64,000 nt of DNA from an uncultured Rhodospirillaceae bacterium (lineage in GTDB: Bacteria > Pseudomonadota > Alphaproteobacteria > Rhodospirillales > Magnetospirillaceae), in the NCBI GenBank assembly GCA_937887565.1, contig CALABS010000013.1:66958-130957 (forward strand). The letters run 5' to 3'. A model generated the notes under the pieces. It ran no database searches and was not told the origin of the DNA. It saw only the letters and a program-made list of their open reading frames with translations. Position 1 is the stretch's first letter; the number at the start of each line of letters is the position of its first letter. Below are positions 17,563 through 26,607 of this stretch, one piece after another. Made by a program: the position numbers and the translations under genes.

Positions 17563-18417
17563 TCACGGCTCGACGCCGATATTGTCGATCAGCCGCGCCC
17601 CGCCCAGCCGGGCGGCGCCCAGGATGCGGGCCGGCCGCTCCAGGCGGTCGACGGGGGCCAGGGTGTCGGCGTCGCGGACCTCGACATAGTCCACCGACAG
17701 GAAGCCGGCGGCGACGAGGTCGGCGGCGGCGCGATGGCACAGCTCTTCGGCGCGGCCGCCTTGCCCCAGGCCATCGGCGACGGCCTCCAGGGCGCGATGG
17801 AGGGCTGGGGCGATGGCCCGCTCGGCGTCCGAGAGATAGGCGTTGCGCGACGACAGCGCCAGCCCGTCGGCCTCGCGCGCCGTCGGCACGCCGACGATCT
17901 CGACCGGGATGTCGAGGTCGCGGGCCAGGCGGCGGATGACCATCAGCTGCTGCCAGTCCTTCTCGCCGAACAGGGCGACATCGGGCAGGCATTGCAGCAG
18001 CAGCTTGGCGACCACGGTGGCGACGCCCTCGAAATGGCCGGGGCGCACGGTCCCGCACAGACCCTCGGAGACGCCGTCCACCGTCACCCGGGTGGCGAAG
18101 CCGGCCGGATACATCTCGGCGACGGTCGGCGCGAACAGCAAGTCGCAACCGGCACCGGCCAATAGGGCGGCATCGGCCTCCTCCTGGCGCGGATAGCGGC
18201 CGAAATCCTCGTTGGCGCCGAACTGGCGGGGATTGACGAAGACGCTGGCCACCACGCGGCCGGCCAGTTCGCGGCCACGCCGCACCAGGCTCAAATGGCC
18301 GTCGTGCAGGGCGCCCATTGTGGGAACGAAAGCCACCGTCAGGCCCTGGTCGCGCCAGTACCTGACGCGGGCCCGCAGTTCGGCGACGGAGCGGACGACA
18401 TCGATGTCCTCGGCCAT
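17563..18417 (-). CDS. panC: Pantothenate synthetase
   Basis: 284 residues, normal for PanC. Motifs include PTMGALHDGHLSLV (HxGH-like ATP site), GEKDWQQLMVIRR and SSRNAYLS. It condenses pantoate and beta-alanine with ATP to give pantothenate in the cytoplasm. The start at 18417 (MAEDIDVVRSV) is one base after the panB stop, so panB and panC form an operon read leftward. The frame could be extended upstream only by running into panB. Confidence 0.97.
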   Translation of the reverse strand: MAEDIDVVRSVAELRARVRYWRDQGLTVAFVPTMGALHDGHLSLVRRGRELAGRVVASVFVNPRQFGANEDFGRYPRQEEADAALLAGAGCDLLFAPTVAEMYPAGFATRVTVDGVSEGLCGTVRPGHFEGVATVVAKLLLQCLPDVALFGEKDWQQLMVIRRLARDLDIPVEIVGVPTAREADGLALSSRNAYLSDAERAIAPALHRALEAVADGLGQGGRAEELCHRAAADLVAAGFLSVDYVEVRDADTLAPVDRLERPARILGAARLGGARLIDNIGVEP

Positions 18418-18418
18418 G

Positions 18419-19255
18419 TCACGCCTCCTTGGCCGGCTTGGCGACGCCGAAGCAGTGCCCGGGACCGGGAAAGGTCCGGGCCTTGACCTCGGCGGCGTAA
18501 CGGCCGGCGGCATCGGATACCAGCGGCGCCAGATCGGCGTAGCGCTTGACGAATTTGGGGGTGAAATCGGTGAACAGCCCCAGCACGTCCTCGCTGACCA
18601 GCACCTGACCGTCGCAGGCCGGCGAGGCGCCGATGCCGATGGTGGGAATGGCGATCTCGTCGCTCAGCGCGCGGGCCACGGGCTCGACGGTGCCTTCCAC
18701 CACCACGCTGAAGGCGCCGGCGTCGGTGATGGCGCGGGCGTCGGCGCGGATGGCGGCGGCCTCCTCCTCGACGCGGCCGTGGGCGCGGAAGCCGCCGGCG
18801 GCGTTGACCGCCTGCGGCTTGAGGCCGATATGGGCCATCACCGGAATGCCGCGCTCGGTGAGGAACCGGATGGTCTCGGCCATCTCGCGGCCGCCCTCCA
18901 GCTTGACGGCGGCGCAGCCGGTCTCGGCCATCACCCGGGCGGCGTTGCGGAAGGCCTGCTCGCGGCTCTCCTGGTAGCTGGCGAAGGGCATGTCGACCAC
19001 CACCATGGCGGCGCTGGACCCCCGCATCACCGCCTTGCCATGGGCGATCATCATGTCGAGGGTGACGCCCAGGGTGGTGTCCATGCCATAGAGCACCATG
19101 CCGAGCGAGTCGCCGACCAGCAGGATGTCCACATGGGGATCGAGCAGGCGGGCCATGGGGGCAGTGTAGGCGGTCAGAACCACCACCGGTTCGCCTCCCT
19201 TGCGGGCACGGATGTCGCGCGTGGTCACGCGCCGGGTGCGGACTTCGGTGCTCAA
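18419..19255 (-). CDS. panB: 3-methyl-2-oxobutanoate hydroxymethyltransferase
   Basis: 278 residues, typical for PanB, a TIM-barrel enzyme. DSLGMVLYGMDTTLGVT, AHIGLKPQ and IPTIGIGAS are family signatures, and the Asp/Lys/Glu active-site residues are present. It adds a hydroxymethyl group from methylene-tetrahydrofolate to ketoisovalerate, the first step to pantothenate. It is first in the panBC operon. A hairpin repeat separates it from the end of the fnr gene upstream, so it probably has its own promoter within 19256-19275 or beyond. Confidence 0.97.
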   Translation of the reverse strand: MSTEVRTRRVTTRDIRARKGGEPVVVLTAYTAPMARLLDPHVDILLVGDSLGMVLYGMDTTLGVTLDMMIAHGKAVMRGSSAAMVVVDMPFASYQESREQAFRNAARVMAETGCAAVKLEGGREMAETIRFLTERGIPVMAHIGLKPQAVNAAGGFRAHGRVEEEAAAIRADARAITDAGAFSVVVEGTVEPVARALSDEIAIPTIGIGASPACDGQVLVSEDVLGLFTDFTPKFVKRYADLAPLVSDAAGRYAAEVKARTFPGPGHCFGVAKPAKEA

Positions 19256-19274
19256 ACCTTCCTCCGTGAAGACA

Positions 19275-19354
19275 CTAGTGCGCTGATTTTGTGGGCCGAT
19301 TCACCAGACCGACGGTTCAGGGGCCTGACCCTTCGGTCTGGATCGGACCACTAG
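19275..19354. repeat. CTAG-bounded hairpin repeat, copy A
   Basis: An 80-bp unit between CTAG at 19275-19278 and CTAG at 19351-19354. It has a tail (TGCGCTGATTTTGTGGG) followed by a nearly perfect inverted repeat whose core is CCAGACCGA/TCGGTCTGG (19304-19312 and 19333-19341). A close copy, inverted, lies at 58015-58090. The right CTAG supplies the TAG stop of the fnr gene. As a transcribed hairpin it could end the fnr transcript. It resembles REP or MITE-type elements. Confidence 0.8.
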
Positions 19355-20118
19355 GCCGTGGCGCCCTCGGCCAGATCCTTGAGGGCCGTGGCGTCGACCA
19401 GGATCACATGGCCCGAGGCCGGCAGGCCGATCACCCCCTCCCGCTTCAACTGGGTGAAGGTGCGGCTGACCGTCTCGATGGTCAGGCCCAGATAGTCGGC
19501 GATGTCGGCCCGGCTCATGGGCAGGGCCACCGGACTGGCGGACAGCCCCTGCTGCTCGGCGCGGCGCGACAACTTGAGCAGGAAGGTGGCGACCTTCTCC
19601 TTGGCGGTCTTGCGGCCCAGCAGCAGCATCTGCTCCTGCGCCGCCACCAGATCCTTGACTGCCCGCGAGAACATGCGGCGCTCGAGCTTCGGCATCTCGA
19701 CCAGCAGGGATTCCAGCTTGCGATGGGTGAAGCGGCACAGTTGGGTCGAGGTCACCGTCTCGGCGGTGTAGACGTAGCCGCCCTCGAGGCCGAGGCCGAA
19801 CATGTCGCCGGCGAACAGGAAGCCGATGATCTGCCGGCGCCCGTCGCTCATCAGCTTGTACAGCTTCACCGAGCCGGCCGAGATGGAATAGACGTGGTCG
19901 GCGGGGTCGCCCTCGCGGAACACCGTGAAGGCCGGCGGCAGTTGGGCGTGGCAGCGAACGGTGGCCAGGCGCTTGATCTCGTCATGGGCGAGGTCGGCGC
20001 AGAAGGCGATCTCGCGCACCACGTCGCAGTTGCGGCATGGCGGCGCGCTGAGGTCGGGAACCTCGCGTTCGATCTTGTGGTCGTCGAAATCCAGGGGCGG
20101 CATCAGGTTCACCCTCAT
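19351..20118 (-). CDS. fnr: FNR/CRP-family oxygen-sensing transcription regulator
   Basis: 255 residues. The N-terminal cysteines C28-x2-C31-x8-C40, with a later Cys at about 128 in STQLCRFTHRK, fit the 4Fe-4S ligand set of FNR/FnrL/AadR proteins, so it should sense oxygen. A cyclic-nucleotide-binding-like beta roll follows, then a helix-turn-helix (MSRADIADYLGLTIETVSR); the E-x-x-SR of the recognition helix gives TTGAT-N4-ATCAA specificity. It is the last gene of the cco cluster, 10 nt after ccoS, and such a box lies before ccoN, so it probably controls the cluster. An alternative ATG 15 nt in keeps all motifs. Confidence 0.92.
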   Translation of the reverse strand: MRVNLMPPLDFDDHKIEREVPDLSAPPCRNCDVVREIAFCADLAHDEIKRLATVRCHAQLPPAFTVFREGDPADHVYSISAGSVKLYKLMSDGRRQIIGFLFAGDMFGLGLEGGYVYTAETVTSTQLCRFTHRKLESLLVEMPKLERRMFSRAVKDLVAAQEQMLLLGRKTAKEKVATFLLKLSRRAEQQGLSASPVALPMSRADIADYLGLTIETVSRTFTQLKREGVIGLPASGHVILVDATALKDLAEGATA

Positions 20119-20128
20119 CCGCCCGGCC

Positions 20129-20296
20129 TCAGGCCTTGTCGGTGGGCGTGCCGACGTCGTCGTCCTCGAACAGGATTCGGTGCGCGGCACCATCCAGATC
20201 GTCGAACTGGCCGGTCTTCAAGGCCCACAGGAAGGCCACCAATCCCAACAGGCCCAGAATCAGGGCCACGGGAATGAGCATCAGCAGGTTGGTCAC
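20129..20296 (-). CDS. ccoS: cbb3-type cytochrome oxidase assembly protein CcoS
   Basis: 55 residues from a GTG start: one N-terminal membrane helix (LLMLIPVALILGLLGLVAFL) then WALKTGQFDDLDGAAHRILF, the conserved CcoS/FixS signature. The GTG start overlaps the ccoI stop by GTGA, as commonly seen for fixI-fixS. CcoS is required for maturation of the cbb3 oxidase, probably in cofactor insertion into CcoN. The fnr start lies 10 nt downstream. Confidence 0.92.
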   Translation of the reverse strand: MTNLLMLIPVALILGLLGLVAFLWALKTGQFDDLDGAAHRILFEDDDVGTPTDKA

Positions 20297-22632
20297 GCCT
20301 TTCTCCCGCGCGACAGCCGCAAAGCGTTGCCAATAACTACCAGCGACGAGGTCGACATTGCAATCGCGGCGATGAGGGGGGTCACGAAGCCGGCCACCGC
20401 CAGCGGCACGGTGACCATGTTGTAGCCCAGCGCTAGGCCGAAATTCTGCTGCACCAGCCGGCGCGCCTTCAGGGCCACGGCCAAGGTCTCGGCGACCGGG
20501 CCCAGGCGGGTGCCCTGGAACACCACGTCGGCCGCCGTCTGGCTGACGTCCACCGCCGTCGACGGCGACATCGACACATGCGCCGCCGCCAGGGCGGGCG
20601 CGTCGTTGAGGCCGTCGCCGACCATCAGCACCCGCCGCCCCTGGGCCTTGAGCTCGTCGAGGCGGGCGACCTTGTCGGCGGGAACGCAGCCGGCCCGCCA
20701 GTCGTCGATGCCCAATTCGGCGGCGACCCGGCGGACGGTCGCCTCGCGATCGCCCGACAGCAGCACCACCCGCAACCCCCGCGCCTCGAGCGCGGCGACG
20801 ACGGCACGGGCATCGGGCCTGAGGCCATCGGCGAAGGCGAAGCGCACCGGCGGGCGACCGGGGCGATCCAGCCACAGTTCGGGACCGGCGCCGTCATCCT
20901 CGGCGATGCCGATCCAGCGGCGGCTGCCCAGCCGGACGGCGCCGTCGGTCATGCCGCGGCCTGGTTCCTCGCGAACGCCGGCCGCCAGGGGCACCCCCGG
21001 CGCGGCGGCGGCCAGCGCCCGGGCCAGCGGGTGCCGCGAGGCCAGGGCCAGGCCGGCGGCCTGGCGAAGGTCGTCGTCGGTCCAGCCGCCGTCCCCAAGC
21101 AGTTCGGGCTTGCCGAGGGTCAGGGTGCCGGTCTTGTCGAACACCACCGTGTCACAATCGGCGAATCGCTCCAGGGCCGTGGCCGACTTGATGAGGATGC
21201 CCTGGCGCAGCAGGCGGCCGCTGGCGATCACCTGCACCACCGGCACCGCCAGCGCCAGCGCGCAGGGGCAGGTGATGATCAGCACCGCGACGGCGTGGAG
21301 CAGCGCCACCTGCCACGGGATGCCGCCCACGACCACCCAGCCCAGGAATGTCGCCAGCGAGGCGGCATGGACCACCGGCGCGTACCATCGCGCCACCCGG
21401 TCGGCCAGGGCGACGTAGCGGGCGCGGCCCTGTTCGGCCACCTCCATCATGCGGACGATCTCGGCCAGCAAGGTGCGCTCGCCGACCGCCGACACGGCCA
21501 GACGCAGCGGCGCCGACAGGTTGACGGTGCCGGCGAAGACGCGGATGCCCGGGGCCACCGCCACCGGCACGCTCTCGCCGGTGATCAAGCCGGTGTCCAC
21601 GTCGGAGATGCCGTCCACCACCTCGCCGTCGACGCCGATGCGCTCGCCGGCGGCCACGAAAACCGCCATGCCGGCCTCGACCCGGTTGGGCGGCAGCAGG
21701 CGCTGGGTGCCGTCGGCGTCGATGACGGTGACCGCCACCGCGTCCAGCGCCAGCAGGTGCTCGGCGGCCGAGCGCGCCCGGCCGCGGGCGCGGCTGTCCA
21801 GATAGCGGCCGATCAGCAGGAAGAACAGCAGGGTGATGGCGGAATCGAAATAGGCGTGCTCGCCGTGGCGGATGGTCTCGGCCAGGCTCATCCCCGAGGC
21901 CAGCAGCACGCCCAGCGTGATGGGAACGTCCATGTTGGTGCGCCCGGCCCTGAGCGCGGTCAGCGCCGAGCGCAGGAAGGGGCGCACGCAATAGGCCACC
22001 GCCGGCAGCACGATCAGCGCCGACACCCAATGCATGAAATCGCGGGTGTGCACGCCCATGGACGAGAAGTGGCCGGCCCACACCGACACCGACAGCAGCA
22101 TGACGTTGCCGGCGGCGAAACCGGCCACGGCCATGGCCCGCAGCAGCTCCTTCTCGTGCCGGTCGGTCTCGCGCCCCAGCTTGGCGGGATCGTAGGGCAC
22201 CACCCGGTAGCCGACCGCCAGCACCGGCGCCAGCAGGGAGGCGGCGTCGTTGTCGCCGGCCGTCCAGCGCACCACCAGCCGGCGGGTGGTCATGTTCACC
22301 CGCGCCCAGGTGACGCCCTTCTGGCGGGCCAGCAGGCCCTCGATCAGCCAGACACAGGCGGCACAGTGGATGCCCTCGACCATCAGGTGGAGCTCGGACT
22401 CGCCGGCCCCGGTGGTGGTGACGTGGGCGGAGAAGTCATGGAGGGCCGTCGCGTCCTCGTCGGGACGCAGGGCGCGGATGTTGGGGTCGAGACAGCGGCG
22501 GCGGTAATAGCCGTCCATGCCCAGCCCGTTGACCAGGGCATAGGCGCCCTCGCATCCACGGCAGCAGAAATCACCCGCCTGACCGGCGGGAACGGGCAGG
22601 CCGCAATGGAGGCAGGCCCGCTCGCCGGTCAC
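20293..22632 (-). CDS. ccoI: Copper-transporting P1B-type ATPase for cbb3 oxidase assembly
   Basis: 779 residues from GTG 22632, which overlaps the ccoH stop by GTGA. An N-terminal Cys cluster (CLHCG, FCCRGCEGAY) precedes an HMA domain with GIHCAACVWL. Membrane segments follow, then the ion-binding ITCPCALALA, the phosphorylation site VFDKTGTLTL, the SRHPLARAL nucleotide motif and GDGLNDAPAL. This is the CcoI/FixI subgroup, which exports copper to the periplasm for assembly of the CcoN haem-copper centre. A longer frame is open upstream, but the coupled GTG fits the operon better. Confidence 0.95.
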   Translation of the reverse strand: MTGERACLHCGLPVPAGQAGDFCCRGCEGAYALVNGLGMDGYYRRRCLDPNIRALRPDEDATALHDFSAHVTTTGAGESELHLMVEGIHCAACVWLIEGLLARQKGVTWARVNMTTRRLVVRWTAGDNDAASLLAPVLAVGYRVVPYDPAKLGRETDRHEKELLRAMAVAGFAAGNVMLLSVSVWAGHFSSMGVHTRDFMHWVSALIVLPAVAYCVRPFLRSALTALRAGRTNMDVPITLGVLLASGMSLAETIRHGEHAYFDSAITLLFFLLIGRYLDSRARGRARSAAEHLLALDAVAVTVIDADGTQRLLPPNRVEAGMAVFVAAGERIGVDGEVVDGISDVDTGLITGESVPVAVAPGIRVFAGTVNLSAPLRLAVSAVGERTLLAEIVRMMEVAEQGRARYVALADRVARWYAPVVHAASLATFLGWVVVGGIPWQVALLHAVAVLIITCPCALALAVPVVQVIASGRLLRQGILIKSATALERFADCDTVVFDKTGTLTLGKPELLGDGGWTDDDLRQAAGLALASRHPLARALAAAAPGVPLAAGVREEPGRGMTDGAVRLGSRRWIGIAEDDGAGPELWLDRPGRPPVRFAFADGLRPDARAVVAALEARGLRVVLLSGDREATVRRVAAELGIDDWRAGCVPADKVARLDELKAQGRRVLMVGDGLNDAPALAAAHVSMSPSTAVDVSQTAADVVFQGTRLGPVAETLAVALKARRLVQQNFGLALGYNMVTVPLAVAGFVTPLIAAIAMSTSSLVVIGNALRLSRGRKA

Positions 22633-23117
22633 GGAATGACGAAGCGCTTTGCGTGCTGGTAGGACGCCTTCTTGCCGACGGCGGCGATGTCCATGTCCCA
22701 CACGCCGTTGAGCGGCAGGTCGAGGATGGCGCCGTAGACGCCATCGCCCTTGGCCGGCAGCGCCACGTCATGGTCATGGCCCCTGGCGGTCGGACGGACC
22801 AGATGGGCGCGGATGTCGAGATCGTTGACCGGCCGGCCGTCGCGATCGTGGTAGCGCAGGGTGACCGCCGCCCTCGGCCCCTCGCCGGCGACCGGCTCGA
22901 CGGTGGTTTCCACCGTCCAGCCGAGCTCGGTCTGGGCCTTGGCCAGGGCAAGGTTCTGGTTGTAGGCCAGCCCCTTCTCGTAGGCGCCCTCGGTCTCCAG
23001 CCCGGTGAAGGTGGAGGTGGCGAACCACGCCAGGGTGCCGTTGACCCCGATGATCACCACGAACGCCGCCACGAAGATGTAGGGATACCACCAACCCGGC
23101 TGTCTGGCCTGTGCCAT
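22629..23117 (-). CDS. ccoH: FixH/CcoH family protein
   Basis: 162 residues with one N-terminal membrane helix (YPYIFVAAFVVIIGVNGTLA) and a periplasmic FixH domain containing GLAYNQNLALAKAQTELGW and a C-terminal NGVWDMDIAAVGKK. FixH is needed for stability or assembly of cbb3 oxidase. Its ribosome binding region lies in the 15-nt gap after ccoG, and its stop overlaps the ccoI GTG start, so the genes are translationally coupled. Confidence 0.93.
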   Translation of the reverse strand: MAQARQPGWWYPYIFVAAFVVIIGVNGTLAWFATSTFTGLETEGAYEKGLAYNQNLALAKAQTELGWTVETTVEPVAGEGPRAAVTLRYHDRDGRPVNDLDIRAHLVRPTARGHDHDVALPAKGDGVYGAILDLPLNGVWDMDIAAVGKKASYQHAKRFVIP

Positions 23118-23132
23118 GGTCCTCTGTGCCTC

Positions 23133-24590
23133 TTACCTGTCCGGTCCCGCGAACACGGTGTTGCTCTGGATCTGGTGGCCTTCGCTCTTTTCCGTCAGCA
23201 CGAAGGTCATCGGCGTCGCCTTGCCGTCGGTGCTGGCGGCCGGAGCCGAGACGTAGACCCGGAAAGTGCCGACCTCGTCGCCCTTGACGTCCAGCTCGAC
23301 CTGGGGTCCCTCGCCGGCATCGTCGCCGACCACCTCGAGGGTGGCGCCGTCGAGACCGGTCACCGCCAGGGTGAACTCGCGGTCCTTGCGGACCATGTTC
23401 AGCACCTTGTAGGTGTAGCCGTTGCGGATCGACCCGTCGGACAACTGGACGAACAGCGGCGAACGCTCGTGCAGCACGTTGATCTCGATGTCCTTGCGGG
23501 TGCCCAGGGAGAAACTGATGGCGGCGCCGATCACCGCGACGACGGCTGCATAGACCACCGTGCGGGCGCGCACCAGCTTTAATTTGGCCTTCTCGCCCTT
23601 CGCGCGGGCTTCGAGATTGAACGTCGAGTCGTAGCTGATCAGGCCGCGCGGCAAGCCGTAGCGGTCCATGATCGAGTCGCAGGCGTCGATGCACAGCCCG
23701 CAGCCGATGCAGTCCAACTGGGTGCCCTTGCGGATGTCGATGCCGGTGGGGCAGACCTGGACGCAGAGATTGCAGTCGACGCAATGGCCGCGGCCCTCGA
23801 AGCTCTGGTCCTTGCGGGCGGCGCCGCGGGGCTCGCCGCGCCAAGCCTCGTAGGAGATGATCAGCGAGTGCTCGTCGAACATCGCCGCCTGGAAGCGCGA
23901 ATAGGGGCACATGTAGATGCACACCTGCTCGCGGCCCCAGCCGGCCAGCAGGAAGCAGAAGCCGCCCACCACGGCGACGGTGCCGTAGACGGCCGAGCTG
24001 GCGTTGAGGGTGAAGAAGTCGCGCAGCATCTCGAAGGCGTCACCGAAATACAGGGTGAAGCCGATGCCGCACGACGCCGCGATGACCAGCCAGATGGCCC
24101 ACACCGTCACCTTCTTGGCGAGCTTGGCGCCGGTCCAGGGCTGGCGCTGCAAGGCCAGGCGCTTCGGACGGTCGCCGATGATCAGACGCTCGACGGCGAC
24201 GAACAGATCGGTATAGACGGTCTGCCAGCAAGCGAAGCCGCACCAGATGCGGCCGGCCAGGGCGCTGATGAGGAACAGCATGATCGCCGACAGCGCCAGG
24301 ATGCCGGTGAGATAGTAGACCTCCTGCGGCCAGATCTCGATGTTGAAGAAATAGGCGCGACGCCCCGCCATGTCGACCAGGATGGCCTGGTCAGGCGCCC
24401 CGGCGCCGCGATCCCAGCGCAGAAGCGGCCCCAGATGGTAGACGCCCAGCAACAGGATCATCGCCCACCACTTGAAGTTCCGGAATCGGCCCTTCACCGC
24501 GCGCGGCTGGACGATCTTGGTTTCGGCGTAGAGTGCCGGCTCGGCATTCTTCTTGACCGGCTCCGGAGCGGCGTTGTTCGCGATGTCCAT
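23133..24590 (-). CDS. ccoG: Cytochrome c oxidase accessory protein CcoG (FixG)
   Basis: 485 residues with about five membrane helices, WCGFACWQTVYTD and CIYMCPYSRFQ near the membrane, and two 4Fe-4S clusters of ferredoxin type, CVDCNLCVQVCP and CIGCGLCIDAC. The C-terminal 150 residues are an Ig-like FixG domain. CcoG is a cupric reductase needed for cbb3 maturation. It is first of ccoGHIS-fnr. It lies 223 nt downstream of ccoP, across the ccoP terminator, so a separate promoter in 24601-24770 is likely; no FNR box was seen there by eye. Confidence 0.96.
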   Translation of the reverse strand: MDIANNAAPEPVKKNAEPALYAETKIVQPRAVKGRFRNFKWWAMILLLGVYHLGPLLRWDRGAGAPDQAILVDMAGRRAYFFNIEIWPQEVYYLTGILALSAIMLFLISALAGRIWCGFACWQTVYTDLFVAVERLIIGDRPKRLALQRQPWTGAKLAKKVTVWAIWLVIAASCGIGFTLYFGDAFEMLRDFFTLNASSAVYGTVAVVGGFCFLLAGWGREQVCIYMCPYSRFQAAMFDEHSLIISYEAWRGEPRGAARKDQSFEGRGHCVDCNLCVQVCPTGIDIRKGTQLDCIGCGLCIDACDSIMDRYGLPRGLISYDSTFNLEARAKGEKAKLKLVRARTVVYAAVVAVIGAAISFSLGTRKDIEINVLHERSPLFVQLSDGSIRNGYTYKVLNMVRKDREFTLAVTGLDGATLEVVGDDAGEGPQVELDVKGDEVGTFRVYVSAPAASTDGKATPMTFVLTEKSEGHQIQSNTVFAGPDR

Positions 24591-24770
24591 GGCGGTTTTT
24601 CACTCGTCTAGTTCGAGGGTGCGGCGACTCTATCGACGGGGGGGTACGCCAGACCCGTCAAATAAGCATGGCGGGAATGCACCGGAATGCCAGCTCCCCG
24701 CCTTGGACAGTAATGGAAATCGACACGCGGTCAAAAGGCAAAAACCAACGGATGGCATGCGCGAAGAAGC

Positions 24771-24800
24771 AAGGGGGCGCGCCTCGCGGCGCGCCCCCTC
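24771..24800 (-). terminator. Rho-independent terminator after ccoP
   Basis: A perfect 11-bp G/C stem (24773-24783 with 24788-24798) around a 4-nt loop. On the minus strand it is followed by TTGCTTC. It begins 14 nt after the ccoP stop and would separate the ccoNOQP transcript from ccoGHIS. The weak T-run means partial read-through is possible. Confidence 0.75.
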
Positions 24801-24813
24801 GTCTCGAACCGGC

Positions 24814-25692
24814 TTACTTGCCGCCGCCCAGCGAATGGACGTAGACCGCCAGCATCTTGATGGTGGCCGCGTCGAGACGGCCGGCCCAGGTCGGCATGGA
24901 GCCGTGCTTGGGCGCGGTCACCTGCGCCAGGACCACGTCCTTGTTGGACTGCTTGGCGTTGGCCTTCCACAGCCACAGGTTATTGTTGAGCGCCGGGGCG
25001 CCCAGCGCCGCGGTGCCCGAGCCGTCCTCGGCGTGGCAGGCGGAGCACCGCTCGACGAAGATCGCCTCGCCCGGCGAGCCGGCGGCCGGAGCCTTGGCGG
25101 CGAGCGAGACCACGTAGTCGGCCAGTTGGTCGAGCTGGGCCTTGTCCAGCGGATCGCCGGTGCCGAAGACCGGCATCTCGCTCTGACGCGAGTCCGGGTC
25201 CTCGTTGCGGACGCCGTGGCTGATGGTCTGCTGGATGTCGGCCAGGGTGCCGCCCCAGATCCATTCGTCGTCGGCCAGGGTCGGATAGGCCCCGGCGACG
25301 CCGACGCCGCCCGCCGCGTGACAGGCCGAGCAGTTCTCGCCGAAGGCGATCTTGCCGCCGGTCAGGGCGAAGTTCAGCAGGTCCTTGTTCTTCGACACCT
25401 CCTCGAGCGGAGTCGCCGCCAGCATGGCGGTGAACTTCGCCCGCGACGCCTGTTGGGCCTTCAGGTCGTCGCCCAGATTCGCCCGCGAGGAATAGTTGAG
25501 CATGCCGCGCGAGTAGTCGCTGATCGTCGGCCAGGTGGGCATGACGACCCAATAGCCGATCGACCAGATCACCGTCGCCCAGAACACCCAAACCCACCAT
25601 TTCGGCAGCGGAGTGTTCAACTCCTTGATGCCGTCCCACTCGTGCCCCGTGGTCATCTGACCGGACACCGAGTCCTTTTCGATGGAAGCCAT
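24814..25692 (-). CDS. ccoP: cbb3 cytochrome oxidase subunit III (dihaem cytochrome c)
   Basis: 292 residues: a short cytoplasmic tail, one membrane helix (VWVFWATVIWSIGYWVV) and two cytochrome c domains with CSACHAAGG and CSACHAEDG haem-binding motifs. CcoP passes electrons from soluble cytochrome c to CcoO. The ATG at 25692 lies one base after the ccoQ stop; an in-frame ATG 21 nt upstream overlaps ccoQ and is less likely. Conserved Met residues (for example SEMPVF, GSMPTW) serve as distal haem ligands. Confidence 0.97.
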   Translation of the reverse strand: MASIEKDSVSGQMTTGHEWDGIKELNTPLPKWWVWVFWATVIWSIGYWVVMPTWPTISDYSRGMLNYSSRANLGDDLKAQQASRAKFTAMLAATPLEEVSKNKDLLNFALTGGKIAFGENCSACHAAGGVGVAGAYPTLADDEWIWGGTLADIQQTISHGVRNEDPDSRQSEMPVFGTGDPLDKAQLDQLADYVVSLAAKAPAAGSPGEAIFVERCSACHAEDGSGTAALGAPALNNNLWLWKANAKQSNKDVVLAQVTAPKHGSMPTWAGRLDAATIKMLAVYVHSLGGGK

Positions 25693-25693
25693 C

Positions 25694-25855
25694 TTAGCGC
25701 TCCTTGTCTTCATCCCTCAGCGGGATGTCCCCGTACGATTCCAGCCGGGTCTTGTTGCCGGGCCGGAAGGCGTAGAAGACGATCCCGAGGAAAAGAACCA
25801 TCAACCACAATCCCCACAGGGACCGGAGAAACTCGACGATTGATTCGAGCGTCAT
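25694..25855 (-). CDS. ccoQ: cbb3 cytochrome oxidase small subunit CcoQ
   Basis: 53 residues starting MTLESIVEFLRSLWGLWLMV and ending PLRDEDKER. There is one membrane helix followed by FYAFRPGNKTRLESYGDIPL, the typical CcoQ pattern with an FRP motif after the helix. Nine bases separate it from ccoO and one base from ccoP, so it completes a standard ccoNOQP operon. CcoQ stabilises the core complex. Confidence 0.93.
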   Translation of the reverse strand: MTLESIVEFLRSLWGLWLMVLFLGIVFYAFRPGNKTRLESYGDIPLRDEDKER

Positions 25856-25864
25856 CCGTTTCCC

Positions 25865-26593
25865 TTACCTGCGGATCGACTCGGGCTTGACGGTGGTGAA
25901 GTCCACCATGGTGCCGAGCACCTGGAGGTACGCCACCAGCGCGTCCATCTCCGAGACGACCTTGGGGTTGCCGTCGAAGTCGCCCATCTTGGCCTTCGGG
26001 TAGCGGGCGGCCACGGCGGCGTCAGCCGAATCCGAGCTCGCCTGCTCCACCAGATCCGCCTTGGCGTTCTTGATCTGGTCGGCGGTATAGGGCACGCCCA
26101 CCACGGCCAGGGTCTGCAGGTTCGCCTGGATGGTGGAGGTGTCCAGCGGCCGCAACAGATGGCGATAGCCGGGCATGATGGACTCGGGGACCACGTCACG
26201 CGGGTTGATGAGGTGCCGGGTGTGCCAGTCGTCGGTGTACTTGCCGCCGACGCGGGCCAGGTCCGGACCGGTACGCTTCGACCCCCACTGGAAGGGATGG
26301 TCGTACTTGGACTCGGCCGCCAGGCTGTAGTGGCCATAGCGCTCGACCTCGTCCTTGAACGGACGGACCATCTGGCTGTGGCAGTTGTAGCAGCCTTCGC
26401 GGACATAGATGTCACGGCCGGCCTGTTCGAGCGGGCTGTAGGGGCGGACGCCCTCGACCTTCTCGATGGTCGACTCGATGGTGAAGAGGGGAACGACCTC
26501 GACCAAGCCGCCGACGATCACCGTGAGGAGAATGCCGACCGCCAGGAAGAAGACGTTGGTTTCGAGCTTAGCGTGATGCTTGAAGATAGACAT
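25865..26593 (-). CDS. ccoO: cbb3 cytochrome oxidase subunit II (monohaem cytochrome c)
   Basis: 242 residues with one N-terminal membrane helix (FFLAVGILLTVIVGGLVEVV) and a cytochrome c domain with CYNCHSQMVRP. IMPGYRHLLRP supplies the Met ligand region. A strong GAGGAGG ribosome binding site sits in the 14-nt gap after ccoN. CcoO hands electrons from CcoP to CcoN. Confidence 0.97.
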   Translation of the reverse strand: MSIFKHHAKLETNVFFLAVGILLTVIVGGLVEVVPLFTIESTIEKVEGVRPYSPLEQAGRDIYVREGCYNCHSQMVRPFKDEVERYGHYSLAAESKYDHPFQWGSKRTGPDLARVGGKYTDDWHTRHLINPRDVVPESIMPGYRHLLRPLDTSTIQANLQTLAVVGVPYTADQIKNAKADLVEQASSDSADAAVAARYPKAKMGDFDGNPKVVSEMDALVAYLQVLGTMVDFTTVKPESIRR

Positions 26594-26607
26594 CTGTCCG
26601 GTCCTCC

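Noticed and set aside
24601..24770. FNR box upstream of ccoG
   Set aside because: No TTGAT-N4-ATCAA-like site was found; read-through from ccoNOQP or another promoter must be assumed.
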